Below, one piece after another: positions 52,505 to 63,203 of a stretch of DNA of 64,000 nucleotides. Source of the DNA: Jackrogersella multiformis (taxonomy: Eukaryota; Ascomycota; Sordariomycetes; Xylariales; Hypoxylaceae); assembly GCA_902806575.1 (NCBI GenBank), contig CADCXD010000011.1, positions 2,232,001 to 2,296,000 of the forward strand, read 5' to 3'. A program made the position numbers and the translations under genes. The notes beneath the pieces are model-generated. The model saw only the letters and a program-made list of their open reading frames with translations, was not told where the DNA came from and ran no database searches. Each line of letters opens with the position of its first letter. The first letter of the stretch is position 1.

Positions 52505-54163
52505 CTAGTTCTCCGTCTTCTTCGGTTCTTCTATCTTCTTCTGTTGCACTTGCTGCGAGTCCTTGGCTTGGATCTGTTCGGCCTCGGCGTCGGCTGCCTC
52601 GCTCACCACCGCCTTCTCGAGGCCCTCCTCAGACGCGGCCAGGGCGGCCCGATCATCTTTCTCGTCAATGTCCTCCACGTCCTTAGGCGTGGCGAGACCG
52701 GTGTCTTGGTTCTCCTGGTTCTGCTCGTTCTCCTCCTCGATAAGTTCTTGCTGCTCCTTGAGAACCTCGAGTCGCTGCTTGTTGGTGGCGGCGCCCTCGG
52801 CGTTGTGTACCTCGAGTTCGATCTCGTGGTAGAGCTCCTCGGGGATAGACGACAGCACACCGGTCAGAGCCTCGATCTGGCTGTGGAAGCCGCCCTCCGT
52901 CTTTTGGCCGTACATGTAAGCGTTGCTTAGCACGAGAAGTGTCGAAGGAACGCCATGCGTCAGCCGTAGATCCAACCAGGACTGAAGATCCTCCCGTAGT
53001 CTGGCAGGCGATACCGTGTGCGTCTTGATACCTCGGCTGGCACACGCCGTCTGCAGCTCAGAAACGTTGAGGCTGTCGACGCCCTCGAAGCTGATGGCCT
53101 TGTCGTCCCTCTTGATTTGTCGCATTCTGTGTCGAATCTGGTACCGGAGCATGATGTCTGTGCCGAACGTGTTCAAATTCATGTAGCGGCACATGGAAAC
53201 CAACTGCGGCCTCGACAGGTTGTCAAGGGTTAGGTCGTCCCTAAAAGCCTTGCAGACCTTGATGACGTCGTCCGTGCTTGGCTGCTCTCCGGTGGCTCGC
53301 AGTTTTCGGAAGAAGATAGCGAACTCCTCCTTCTGCGTCGTGGTGGGCGACAGAGGCAGTCCGGTTTCTTTCATAGTGTCGCGAAGGAAAGAGCTGACCT
53401 CCTTACGAGTTGCCCGCAACGTCGCAGCCTTCTTGTCCTTCGACTGCTGTGCTTCATATGTGCTCGGTAGTAGGTTAGGGAATAGCTTGAGGGCGATAGG
53501 TAGGAGCGCTTCAGCGAAGGGAACGATGATGAAGACCGAGAATGGCACCAGACGGCCAAGATCCTGGACCGTCCGCTGAAGTTGTCGGTTCTCCCTTCGG
53601 GTAAGTTCGTAACCAGCAGCCATCTTCAGTGCAAGCTTGCTACTGATCCTGACTTCCGTCGCCAGCAGTTTTGTGCCGTCCCAGTAGTGCTGGATCTCAT
53701 GCTTTATCTTTTGCGTCAGAGTCAACTTCTTCTCCTGTTTCCCCTCGTGCTTTGCAATATCTGCATCTTTCTTCGCGGCCAACTCGGTCAAAGTCTTAGG
53801 GTCGGTAGAAGGCTCGCCGATGGATGTCTGTGTATTTTTCCCTACGCCAGAACCCTCGGAGGACTTTGTCTTAGACTCGGATGCTTTCTTCGTAGGTGTG
53901 TCCGTCTTTGGGAGCGGCTTCTTGGCTCGCTCGGTATTGAAACCAGGAGGTGGTCCATTTGGCGGACCGACTGTATGCCGTTCGGTCGATATGCATCGAA
54001 GGGGGATCAGGAGGGCTCGCACCATAAGATCTGAGGGTAATTGTCGGTTCTGTCGTCCGAGATAGGCTGAAGGAAGGGCGAGGCCTGGTCGAGTACCGGC
54101 AGTCCTCCCAGCAAAGGGGTTTATGAGTACCGCCCTCTGGGCAGCTCTGGAGGATGCGCTCAT
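52505..54163 (-). CDS. mdm38: MDM38/LETM1, mitochondrial inner-membrane protein
   Basis: A single exon of 552 residues. The N-terminus is a Ser/Arg/Ala-rich mitochondrial presequence (MSASSRAAQRAVLINPFAGR). The LETM1 core begins with KIKHEIQHYWDGTKLLATEV and SSKLALKMAAGYELTRRENRQ; it has a membrane helix (LVPFSVFIIVPFAEALLPIA, about residues 208-227) with LKLFPNLLPSTYE. The ribosome-binding-like matrix domain follows (FFRKLRATGEQPST, LDNLSRPQLVSMCRYMNLNTFG, LRYQIRHRMRQIKRDDKAI). The C-terminus is a Glu/Gln-rich coiled coil. Mdm38/LETM1 supports K+/H+ exchange, mitochondrial volume and membrane insertion of mitochondrially made proteins. Length matches fungal orthologues. Confidence 0.95.
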   Translation of the reverse strand: MSASSRAAQRAVLINPFAGRTAGTRPGLALPSAYLGRQNRQLPSDLMVRALLIPLRCISTERHTVGPPNGPPPGFNTERAKKPLPKTDTPTKKASESKTKSSEGSGVGKNTQTSIGEPSTDPKTLTELAAKKDADIAKHEGKQEKKLTLTQKIKHEIQHYWDGTKLLATEVRISSKLALKMAAGYELTRRENRQLQRTVQDLGRLVPFSVFIIVPFAEALLPIALKLFPNLLPSTYEAQQSKDKKAATLRATRKEVSSFLRDTMKETGLPLSPTTTQKEEFAIFFRKLRATGEQPSTDDVIKVCKAFRDDLTLDNLSRPQLVSMCRYMNLNTFGTDIMLRYQIRHRMRQIKRDDKAISFEGVDSLNVSELQTACASRGIKTHTVSPARLREDLQSWLDLRLTHGVPSTLLVLSNAYMYGQKTEGGFHSQIEALTGVLSSIPEELYHEIELEVHNAEGAATNKQRLEVLKEQQELIEEENEQNQENQDTGLATPKDVEDIDEKDDRAALAASEEGLEKAVVSEAADAEAEQIQAKDSQQVQQKKIEEPKKTEN

Positions 54164-55036
54164 ATCGAGAGGTATGGAGTAACGATGGATTAATCAGGTA
54201 AGTATAAAATAGTTTAAAAGGGCGACTTTAGACTTTATGAACGACGGGAAGTTTTGTTTATTTATTTTTGTTGCGTATGTGAGTAAGCGTTGGGAAGGAT
54301 CGGAATGAAGTTGAATGATGAATGATTCAAAGTCAAAGGGCAGCTTTTCATTTCCATGCATGAGCATGATTAATTAGGTACGAAGTACTACGTACTGTAG
54401 CCCGATAAGTCCTATCGGGCAATAGTCTCCAAGTCACGTGGCGATAGTAGGGATCTAGGCCCATCCGCCCTGCCACTGGTAACACTTTAACCTTTAACCT
54501 TCCTATGAGAATCCGGACATTCCCGGCTCGGACCATTTTAGGTAATTGTAATTCAATAAATGACATCAGCAGCTCCCACCTGGCAGCCACTTGGCACCAC
54601 TTAGCAGCTACTCCATGAATCCATCCTCGCAGCCTGAAAAGGGGTTACTGCCTAGGTAGGTAGCCAGTGCTAGTATCTGAGACTGAATGAATTACACCTA
54701 ATGAAATGAAATACCTAGGTACCTCCTATCTAAGTAAATAAACAAACAAATAGCCCTACAGAAGAATAAACCATTTCATCAACCAACAGACTGATAAATC
54801 TATTCAATGTACCGGTCCGGCTATCTAGAAATACACATATATTCAATATATTCAATATTCAATAAGCCACCATAACCACTCTCCAGACTCCGAATGCTCG
54901 CTTTGCCATATGCTATGTTTCGCCTTCCCCTCTCGCCCAAGTATTTTATTTTCCTCGGCCCTAACTAAAAAAGAAATAGAATATCTCCAAGAATTTATAT
55001 AGCACTCCACAAAGTAGAAAAGGGGAAAACTAGTGA
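54164..55036. other. intergenic, no gene seen
   Basis: Promoter of MDM38 and 3' flank of the STB6-like gene. ACCTAGGT motifs at about 54652 and 54712. Confidence 0.6.
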
Positions 55037-57850
55037 TCACCGTGTCTGTTGTTGTTGTTGTCGTTGCGGTTGAGAGTCTGATGGTGTTCGTGGCCTCGTA
55101 ATATTAGGACCCGTCCCGATGCCCGTCAGCGTCCGCATCGCCCAGTGTAACCAAGTCTCCGTTTCTAGCTGTGCTTTCAGCTCGTTGGCTCTCCGCTCTA
55201 CGTCGTTCACCTGTATCTCGAACTGCACTACCCCATCCTCCACGTCCTGGACGCGAGAGACGAGCGCGTTAATCTCGTATTCCAGCTTAGCCGCCTGCAC
55301 ACCGACCTCCCCAAGTGCTTCCGTGACGTGTGCTCTCTGCTCCGCAATCGCCTCCTGCGAGTTGTCCTTGGCACGCCGGTATGCATCTGCTCGCTGTTCG
55401 TAGAGTTCTTGCAGTTCTTCTTGCTGCTGCGCGTAGTGGTCGTCGATCTCCTCTACTTCCTTAATCTTCGCATCCACCCAAGGTTCGATGCTCCGCTTGA
55501 CATCGAGGATATTCACGTATAAACTCCTGGCAAGCTCCGTAAGGTACGCGTGTTTCTCCGACGCTGCTGTGATATCCACATCCTCGCCCTGGTCAAGGTC
55601 AGTTACCTCCTCCCATCGGAGGACCGCTTCTTCGGCATCCCCGAAAGATAGCCTCCGGGCCCACCGGGCTTCATTCGGGCCACAACGATCCGGAGGCCGC
55701 GAAACCCCTATGCTGTGTCGTCTATAAAGACTATATAAAACGGTGCTAAATTGCTGCTCTGCCTCGATGAACGGTCCTTGTAAATCACCATCGACAACAA
55801 CGGAGCCGGCCACGGAAGATTCAACAGCCGCGGCGACTTCATTTCGTATCCCCGTAGCATGGAAAACTCGTTTAAGATCACCATTTATTGGCTTATAGGC
55901 TTCACCGTTAATATGAGGAGTTGACCGCGACTCCTTAGGGGGGATATCTTCTGTCCCTAACAAGGCCACTGATGCCGGCGCTGATTCGATTTCCCTGTCT
56001 TTCCTGATGCCGTTCTGATATTCCTCCGGCTTGTTCTTCCAGGTAAATGCCCTACCAACTTGGCCTGGACCTATTGGACTCATCACAGTTCCTACCGAAG
56101 AGTCCGACAGCACGGAGGACCGCGGCCCGGAGAGCATGGTTTCTGATGACTCGTCTTTCGATGGCCGGCTAGCATGGCCGCGTAGGCCACCCCCACTATA
56201 AACGGCATCCTTTATTCGCCCAAGACCTGAGCGAGCATCTCGAGCGACACTCTTGAACCCCCTCCGAAGCGCATCCTTTTCCCCAGGGCTGTCTACTATA
56301 CTAACTGCAGACCCAGTCGCCGGGGTGGAATAAACACCTGGAGTGTCCTCTCGTCGGCGAATTTCCCCTTCGTCCTCCAGGGGTGCTGTATGCGTCCTCT
56401 TGGCTTGACTAGAGACGTCTTCTTTACCGAATAGGATGTTGCTCATATCAGGCATCGGTCTTTCGTGATTATCTACCGTCGTGCGCTTAGAAGTAGGCTT
56501 ACCAAGCCAGAGCCACTTCGCGCGCTCTCCAAAGGCTAGGCTGATAAACCTATCAAGATCCACACTCTCGATGTCTCCGATCCCACCTTTATCTCGCCCG
56601 CTGACCATGCCAAGAACGATCTCACCTCGCTTCCCGCCTATTTCGGTCATCGTCGACTTCACCGCTTTTTGTACACCCCAACCCTCGCCCGCAGCTGCTT
56701 TCGCCGTCGCCGCGTGAAGCTTATGCATAGTCTGGCGGTCTAGTCGACGAGTCCTCTCTAGCTTCTGGTATTTTTGGAAATGGGAGATGCCTTTCTCGAT
56801 CGCATCAATGTCGAAAACGTCCTTGGGGACAGGAGCTCCAAAGTAACTCAGCCGGTTGCGCGCCCCCATCAATAAGCCAAGTAATGCAGCGATGGTTGTC
56901 GGCCCTAGAATGCCATCCGCCGGTTCTATGTTGTAATATTCCGCTCCAAACTCGGTCCACCAATCCCCAACAGCAGTTTCGGTGACATCGCATAGAAGCC
57001 CGTCGATGTAGACCTGTTCCAGCTTTCCGAATAGTAACAGAGCCACTTGACATATCTTGACTAATTCGATTACGGCATCAGAGAAGGGTATTTTGTCGGT
57101 AGTCTTGTATAGCTGATAGAACTTGGTCTTGGCCGCCCCGGTAGGTTCGGATAAAGACATACCAGATCGGCCGGAGCATCCCAGCCTCTTGAGGTTTTCA
57201 TTGACGATAAACTCCCTTCGATGTGTCTTTATGTCGCCATCGGGAACGGAAATGACAGTCAAAGCAGAAGGAAAGCTACTGAGGTTCGTGACCATCAGCT
57301 CGCCTAGGTTCGTATCCTTCGGTCGCGCGTGGTATTGCTGGATCGCCTTGAAGTAGAGACGTAGCTTTGGCGACCATGCTTTCTCGTCGGCCGGGACGCC
57401 CAGCACTCCAACCACGACGGAATGTTTCTCATCTCCGGTATATGTAACAATGACGAGTGTTGGAGACTGGCGGGAGCAGGCCCATTGTTCGACTAGGTAC
57501 AACTCGTAGCCTTGGAGTTCCTGCCTTCGCTCGACGACAGTGACGCAGGAGTCCTCTTCTAGATACCTATATCATATAGTATTAGTTGCTGACTGTCCGT
57601 CAAGATTGACTACCTAGACAGCTTTAGTCACGCACCTGAACGCTACAGGATCTGGGATGATGACACAACGACGCAGCGGAACTGTTAAAGGTGTAGGGGC
57701 AGGGGTAGTTTGCCGGGTGTCGAGAGAAGCCCTTGATCCTTCCACCTGGCCCGCCACCAGATTCCTTTGCGACGATGCTCTGATCAGTGCGGATTCTTCG
57801 TCTCGGTGAACCCTAGGCTCGCTCGAGGATACAAGCGGTCGCAACGACAT
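55037..57850 (-). CDS. STB6/STB2-like protein (Sin3-binding family N-terminal domain)
   Basis: Exons 57636-57850 and 55037-57566 join to 914 residues across a 69-nt intron. The N-terminal domain (about residues 60-330) has CVIIPDPVAFRYLEEDSCVT with ELQGYELYLVEQWACSRQSP, VIVTYTGDEKHSVVVGVLGV, and LGELMVTNLSSFPSALTVI, which is the STB6-like N-terminal signature. In yeast, Stb2 and Stb6 bind the Sin3 corepressor. The next region has a lysin-free helical core (DWWTEFGAEYYNIEPADGIL, LLGLLMGARNRLSYFG), then a long disordered Ser-rich linker. The C-terminus is a coiled coil (about 730-870) ending in a Gln run. Start at MSLRPL (57850) was preferred over an upstream Met at 57943 because the intervening residues look like leader sequence. 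Confidence 0.85.
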
Positions 57851-58842
57851 TGTTGCACTACTGTCCCTCGGTTTTGTGATAATTCGATGTTCATATTGTG
57901 TTGAAAGGTAACAGCGAGGACATAGTAAATGATTGTGTGACAAAGATCACGAAGGCTACAGTTACAGTTGGCTTCCAGTTGGTTTTCTGTCGTAGACTTG
58001 GGTCCTGGGAGGTTGTAGAAGTTGGAAAGTTGGCATGTGACGGTAGTGTCGAGATGCTAAGCTTAGGTACCTAGGTAGGTATGTAGTAGGTAGGTAGTAC
58101 TGGAGGTATGCACAATACGAAAGGTACCCGTGGACCTAGATCGTTGACAAGGGAAGGAGCTCAGCTACCCTGAATGACCTAAATGACTTTAAATGACCCC
58201 TAAAGCACCGGCTGCATTCTAGTGCCAGGGGGAATGCTGGCCATAGTGGGGTTCATATGCGTCATTGTTCAGGTAGTGCACTGAGCGGAGTGACCCATTT
58301 ATCGGCAAATCGGCAAATCAGAAAAAGGACGGTCACTATCCGTGCCCAAAGGCGGGTCCACACTTATAAATAGGTAGTGTAGCGGGCAATTATTTGGGAG
58401 GGATGACTGTTTTTTTAAGACTTTCAAAGTTGTACAATGTACCTACAAAGTTGTATCTAATCAGCTTATCGTTATCGAAATCGAAGCGCATCGGAATGCA
58501 GCTCGCCATCCGCCATCCGCCATCCACTATCCACCATTCATTCAACACCCACCATCTAACTTCATCCAACCTTCAACCCTTTAAACTTACCAACGCAATC
58601 CCTTCCCACGACACTTTTCAAAATCTTGACTGAAAAATCGCCAACCTAGCGCGTATATTGAACAGTTCTCTCAACCCATCTACCAAGAATGCGAACTGCC
58701 CAGCAGCTTTACAATTGATCTCCGTTAATCGAATCGAACAATCAAACAAGCCAACGTCGAATACCTCATTGAGCAAACTATCAACCTCACGAGAGGACAG
58801 ATCCTAGTCTTTATATCGAGTATCACACTATTCCAGCAATAA
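57851..58842. other. Divergent promoter region, STB6-like gene and RMD5
   Basis: ACCTAGGTAGGT repeats at about 58067-58100, TATAAATA at about 58365 and CTTATCGTTATCG (two GATA sites) at about 58466. CATCCGCCATCC direct repeats near 58507-58530. No ORF supported. Confidence 0.6.
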
Positions 58843-60224
58843 ATGGCCTTCCTGCAGTTGCAGAAGGACCTAGACAAGCTGACCAGCTCAGCTAAGCTGT
58901 CCGACGCGGTTCAAGATGTCGACAAGATCATCGAGCTTCTCACCGCTGCGAGAAATAAGGTGGCAGCTGGTAAAAGAACATTTCACTTAATACGAAACAA
59001 ACCCCTTCTGTGACAGTACAGTACTAATTCCGACTTCTAGCGAATGATCCTCACACTACTAGCCTAACTCTTACCAAACTACAAAATCCGATTAGAGAAG
59101 AATTGGACGGATTGAATAGCGACTTGAAAAAGGTGTACAAGGCGCAGAATGAATTCAACAAATCCCTAAAGACGGCCTTTTCGGAGGCGAAAGGATCTCT
59201 ACCTACCGACCACGATCCAATGGAGCCACATTCAGCTCTCATAAATCGGGCCATTGCCATGCATCTTCTGCGCGAGGGCGAGTTTAACGTGGCTTCGACG
59301 TTTATAAGAGAGGCGCAACCGTCTCCTGAAACTGGGCGACTTTTACAGCCTCAAACTCAGCTATCTCCGTCTACGCTGCACCCGATAACATCTCGCTCTC
59401 AGCTAACCACCGACACGCCCATAACCGACGCCGATATCCCTTCTGACCTGACGGCCCTCCAGTCCCAAGCCCTACAGTCCTCGTTTACAGACATGTACTC
59501 GACGCTCTCCGCCCTTAAGGCGCACAACCTGCTACCGGCGATCAACTGGGCAAGGGAGAACTGCATAGAGCTTGAAGCCAGAGGATCGAATTTGGAATTC
59601 GAGCTGTGTAAGTTACAGTTCATATGGCTATTCAAGGGCCCTGCAGTCAATGGGTTGCCTAATACGCCGGAGAACGGGGTATCGGGCGCATTGCAATATG
59701 CGAGGAACAATTTTACCCGCTTCCAGCAGCGGCATCTGCATGAAATCCAGCAGCTCAGTTGTGCGATGGTCTATTCGCAGAACCTAGCCGATTCGCCTTA
59801 CGGCCCTATCTTCGATATATCAGCAGCCTTCGAGGAGGTCGCGTCGTCGTTCACGCGCGAGTTCTGCTCCCTCCTAGGACTATCAGCCGAATCCCCGCTC
59901 TACGTAGCCGCTACGGCAGGCGCTCTGTCCTTGCCTCAGCTGGTCAAGTATACCTCTAAGACAAGAGCCAAGGGTACCGAATGGACGACAGCCGACGAGC
60001 TGCCCTTCGAGATGCCGCTCCCTCAGAGCATGATGTACCACTCGATCTTCGTGTGCCCGGTCAGCAAGGAACAAACCACCGAATCGAACCCGCCGGTTAT
60101 ACTACCGTGCGGCCACGTTCTAGCAAGAGAGAGCTTACAGAGGCTGGCAAAGGGCAACCGGTATAAGTGCCCGTATTGCCCTAGTGAGGGCATCGTGAAG
60201 GATGCGAAGGAAATCATCTTGTAG
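58843..60224 (+). CDS. rmd5: RMD5/GID2, RING subunit of the GID/CTLH E3 ligase
   Basis: Exons 58843-58969 and 59041-60224 join to 436 residues. Rmd5 pairs with Fyv10/Gid9 to form the catalytic RING heterodimer that ubiquitinates gluconeogenic enzymes. Seen here are a coiled N-terminus, the LisH segment (INRAIAMHLLREGEFNVAST, about residues 110-130), CTLH (LPAINWARENCIELEARGSN, FELCKLQFIWLF) and CRA (ALQYARNNFTRFQQRHLHEI, FTREFCSLLGLSAESPLYVA). The degenerate Gid-type RING has CPVSKEQTTESNPPVILPCG, then HVLARESL and KCPYCP, at about 380-422, matching human RMND5A. The 71-nt intron has GTAAAA and CTAATTCC with TCTAG. Start ATG 58843 begins a good amphipathic helix. Confidence 0.95.
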
Positions 60225-61540
60225 AACAGACGACGCCTTTCTTCTTTTAACCAATTCAAATTGCGGTGTGGGTTCTTGAGGCGCAAGTACTCATTCAGGG
60301 TTGATTAATTCCGGCGCACGGCGACGATCAGGCTTGAGGGACACTCAACGACGGTGGTCATGGGTTGGAAGGCGTTACGTTACGAATCACTCCTTTACTG
60401 TAAATATTATGATGACTTGTCAGGCGTACATATATTGGCGCGTGGTGTCTGTCGAGACTCGCACTCGCTTGTCTCCTTCTACGGCACTTTTGGAACTAGG
60501 AGAGTGAGTATATTAAAATATTACTCTACTCTTAACATGCACGGTGTTCTGCGGGCTATGTCTTGGTTACGTGATACCCGTTTCCGCTACCAATCCCTAA
60601 CCTCTAGGTAATGTTCTTGGTTTTTTCAAGTCCCCTCGATAGGCGTTTCCGAATCACTCGTTTTGGTGGTAAATGAGCTTGATTCAGCGATTAAGGGTTA
60701 TTAATCAGGTAAGGATAGTAGGTAGAAAATTTTATTCCGGCGTGGTGTTTAATATCTACCTAATATGATTAATATAATCCTAACAAAAGGGGTCAGTTGA
60801 GCTGTGTCAGCGAAGAGAGATCTAGTAATGGCTAAGAAACTGGGTGTCAGGAAGCACATACAACATCGAAATCACGCAGGATTATATAATATACGTATCT
60901 ACCCAGGTAATACAGGTAGTCTTACACAAAGGGGTATGACGGAATTAATCTTCATGGTGGATTTCCTCAAAAAGGGAGTCTTGCATCTACACAGCGTATG
61001 GCACTGAGAAGCTTCTCGATGAGGTTTCTAGCCGTTCGGTCAGAAGTCCATTCACTCCCCCCCTAGAAGAAACAGAACGGTTGGGTGTCACTATATTCGC
61101 TAAGCTTTCTAGTCTACTCGTCTACTATCAAATAGAAGAAGACATGAAGATATTTTTTATAACGATGCGCTCTTTGGTAGACTAAGGACGTAAGAATGTG
61201 TACATATAATAATCGGTTGCCTTCGGGTAGCCAGCCTCCTCGCTGAAAAGCACTGGGGATATGTGCTATACAAGTGTGTTATTAGTTAAGAACCTAATGA
61301 TTGGTCTTCGTCACTCGATGAGCTACACCACCGGTTTCAACGCATGGTGTCGTCACCACTTTCTCCAGTACGCCTTGGTTTCTGAAATAGTTTCTCAAAT
61401 TCGGAACGATACATTCACATCGTTAACCAGTCCACGATCTCCATCCATGTCTTCTAGACCTTACAATTCCAGAACAAGGCTCCCGCAACGCGCGTTTACC
61501 TCTAGGTATCTACCTACCCCAGGCCCCCAGGTATTCGAAC
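60225..61540. other. intergenic, no gene supported
   Basis: Several short frames (for example 60804-61007) without family features. One ACCTCTAGGTATCTACCTACC stretch near 61499-61517. Confidence 0.5.
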
Positions 61541-62052
61541 GATGACCAGCTGTCAACGGATACCGAGTTTGACGAAGGAATGCGGCTCCGTGACCATCTC
61601 GCTCACGCAGCATTCGCGGCGCCTTCGCCGCTGACACGGCCTCGAACTCCCCGATAGTTTCCTGTCCGATTTCCAGGATGCTGGCACTGCGCTCGCCCAA
61701 GCCGAAGAGTTGTTAGGCACGAGAGCGGGCTCGAGATCGGCACCGTGATGTCCCGGGAGTTCGAGACGATGTGCGAACACTTGACGCGGGCGCTACAGCG
61801 GAAACTAAAGCCCGAGGAGGAAAGGGGGTCGCAGAGGTCCGACAGCTCGATATATTCCTTGAAAGGCCACCGACGCTCGCCAGGTCCTCTCAACCGCGCA
61901 TTCCCAGTTTGCGGATGGCCTCCTGCGGACATGGGCTCCCTCCCCCCGGTTGCAGATTGGATCGATGATATCCCAATGGGTTGCGGTCCAAGACCAACTG
62001 AGAAGGACCAGAGGATGGGTTCCCCCAGTAGAGTATCCAGTATTAGAGTATA
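61541..62052 (+). pseudogene. GC-rich decayed coding remnant
   Basis: Three overlapping frames each look protein-like for 30-90 codons and then break: STDTEFDEGMRLRDHLAHAA, then ELPDSFLSDFQDAGTALAQA with EELLGTRAGS, then SREFETMCEHLTRALQRKLK with PSSIYSLKGH-like sequence (visible SSIYSLKGHRRSPGPLNRAF) to a stop at 62050. Joined loosely they could be one gene with two frameshifts. The GC content is visibly higher than in the flanks. I do not recognise the family. Confidence 0.4.
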
Positions 62053-62524
62053 GACTGACGAAATTATCTTTGGAACATCCCTATGGTGTATAGATTAGGA
62101 GCTACAGTCTAGAAACGATAAGTGTATAAACAGTATAGAGCTATAGGAGCTATATGAAGCAGAATGAAACCATACTCCAGAAGGAATTACCGGGCTATTG
62201 GGACCTGTAAATAAGTTATATTCTCTATACCTCTTAGTATACAATTGTAAAATTACTTAACTATTATATACAATCGTATATGATATTAATGTTGCTTGTT
62301 ATGTGGTAGTTACCTAACACCTAGTTTTCTAGTTATAAAACTATTCCCCATAGCCCCTTTTATTCGGACTACTTACCTCAGGTCCTCTTTATGAATAGAC
62401 ATTCTTTTCCCTTTCCTTCAACGGCCATACGCAGGTTAACATCATGTATGTAGCCTACTTAGAAACGAAAGTCAGCGTCTTGAGGTTCATTTAACCATTT
62501 AGATATCTAATAGCTGAGGTACTC

Positions 62525-62591
62525 TCTGTTAAATGATAGCCCGAGCGGTTTTAGACACTCCAGACTCAAGTGACCCGTACGGAGATTCGAC
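62525..62591 (+). pseudogene. tRNA-Leu-like fragment, degenerate
   Basis: GCCCGAGCGGTTTTAGAC resembles a leucine-tRNA D arm, CCAGACTCAAGT the 5' half of an anticodon arm with anticodon CAA, and GATTCGACC a T loop. The 3' half of the anticodon stem and paired acceptor ends are missing, so it is not a working tRNA. Confidence 0.35.
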
Positions 62592-62647
62592 CCCCTATTT
62601 GATATCCCCTATTTGATATCCCCTATTTGATATCCCCTATTTGATAT
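62592..62647 (+). repeat. 14-bp tandem repeat, four copies
   Basis: CCCCTATTTGATAT is repeated four times without change, starting where the tRNA-like fragment ends. Confidence 0.95.
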
Positions 62648-63203
62648 CACTATCACTCGCAAGCAGTATCTTCGCGCTGGCCATGTAAGAATTAAGAATT
62701 CACGATGTTTGGTTGACTATGTAAGTCCTATGACTTTTCGGTATTGCTCGAGTAAACACTTGATATAACTCGCAGAACTTCAATTTTCGTTCCGCCGACT
62801 AACTAGATAACACGTCCCCGAGTCTGATTTCCATCATCTATTGGAAAACTTCGGACCATGCAAGCCTCGTCCCAGATTATCGAACTGGGGCTATTCACTT
62901 GGTATTCCCTTCACTACGCGCTGGCACAGCTATATGCCTCTCCCAGCTGGGCAAATGCTATCCAGATCAACCGAATCGATGTAACGGCCTTGGGGTGTTT
63001 TGATAAGCAGAAATGTGTCCTATAACTCCTTCAAGGACTGAACCTAGATTCGATTACCGAACGCCGAAAAAAGAAATGAAGTCCACGAAAACCATCCTCC
63101 TTCTCATTCTACGAGAGGGGCCGCGCTGGGCTGGATATCTGGGGAAATGCTGAAAGGAAAGGTCGTTTAATCGTATCGCTTTGTACATCTATATGGGAAG
63201 TCC

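Larger units (their letters stand above)
62053..63203. other. AT-rich intergenic
   Basis: Holds a tRNA-Leu-like fragment and a 14-bp tandem repeat, listed separately. Otherwise nothing seen. Confidence 0.5.

Noticed and set aside
60804..61007. 67-codon plus-strand ORF
   Set aside because: No recognisable motif and no intron or promoter context; short enough to occur by chance.
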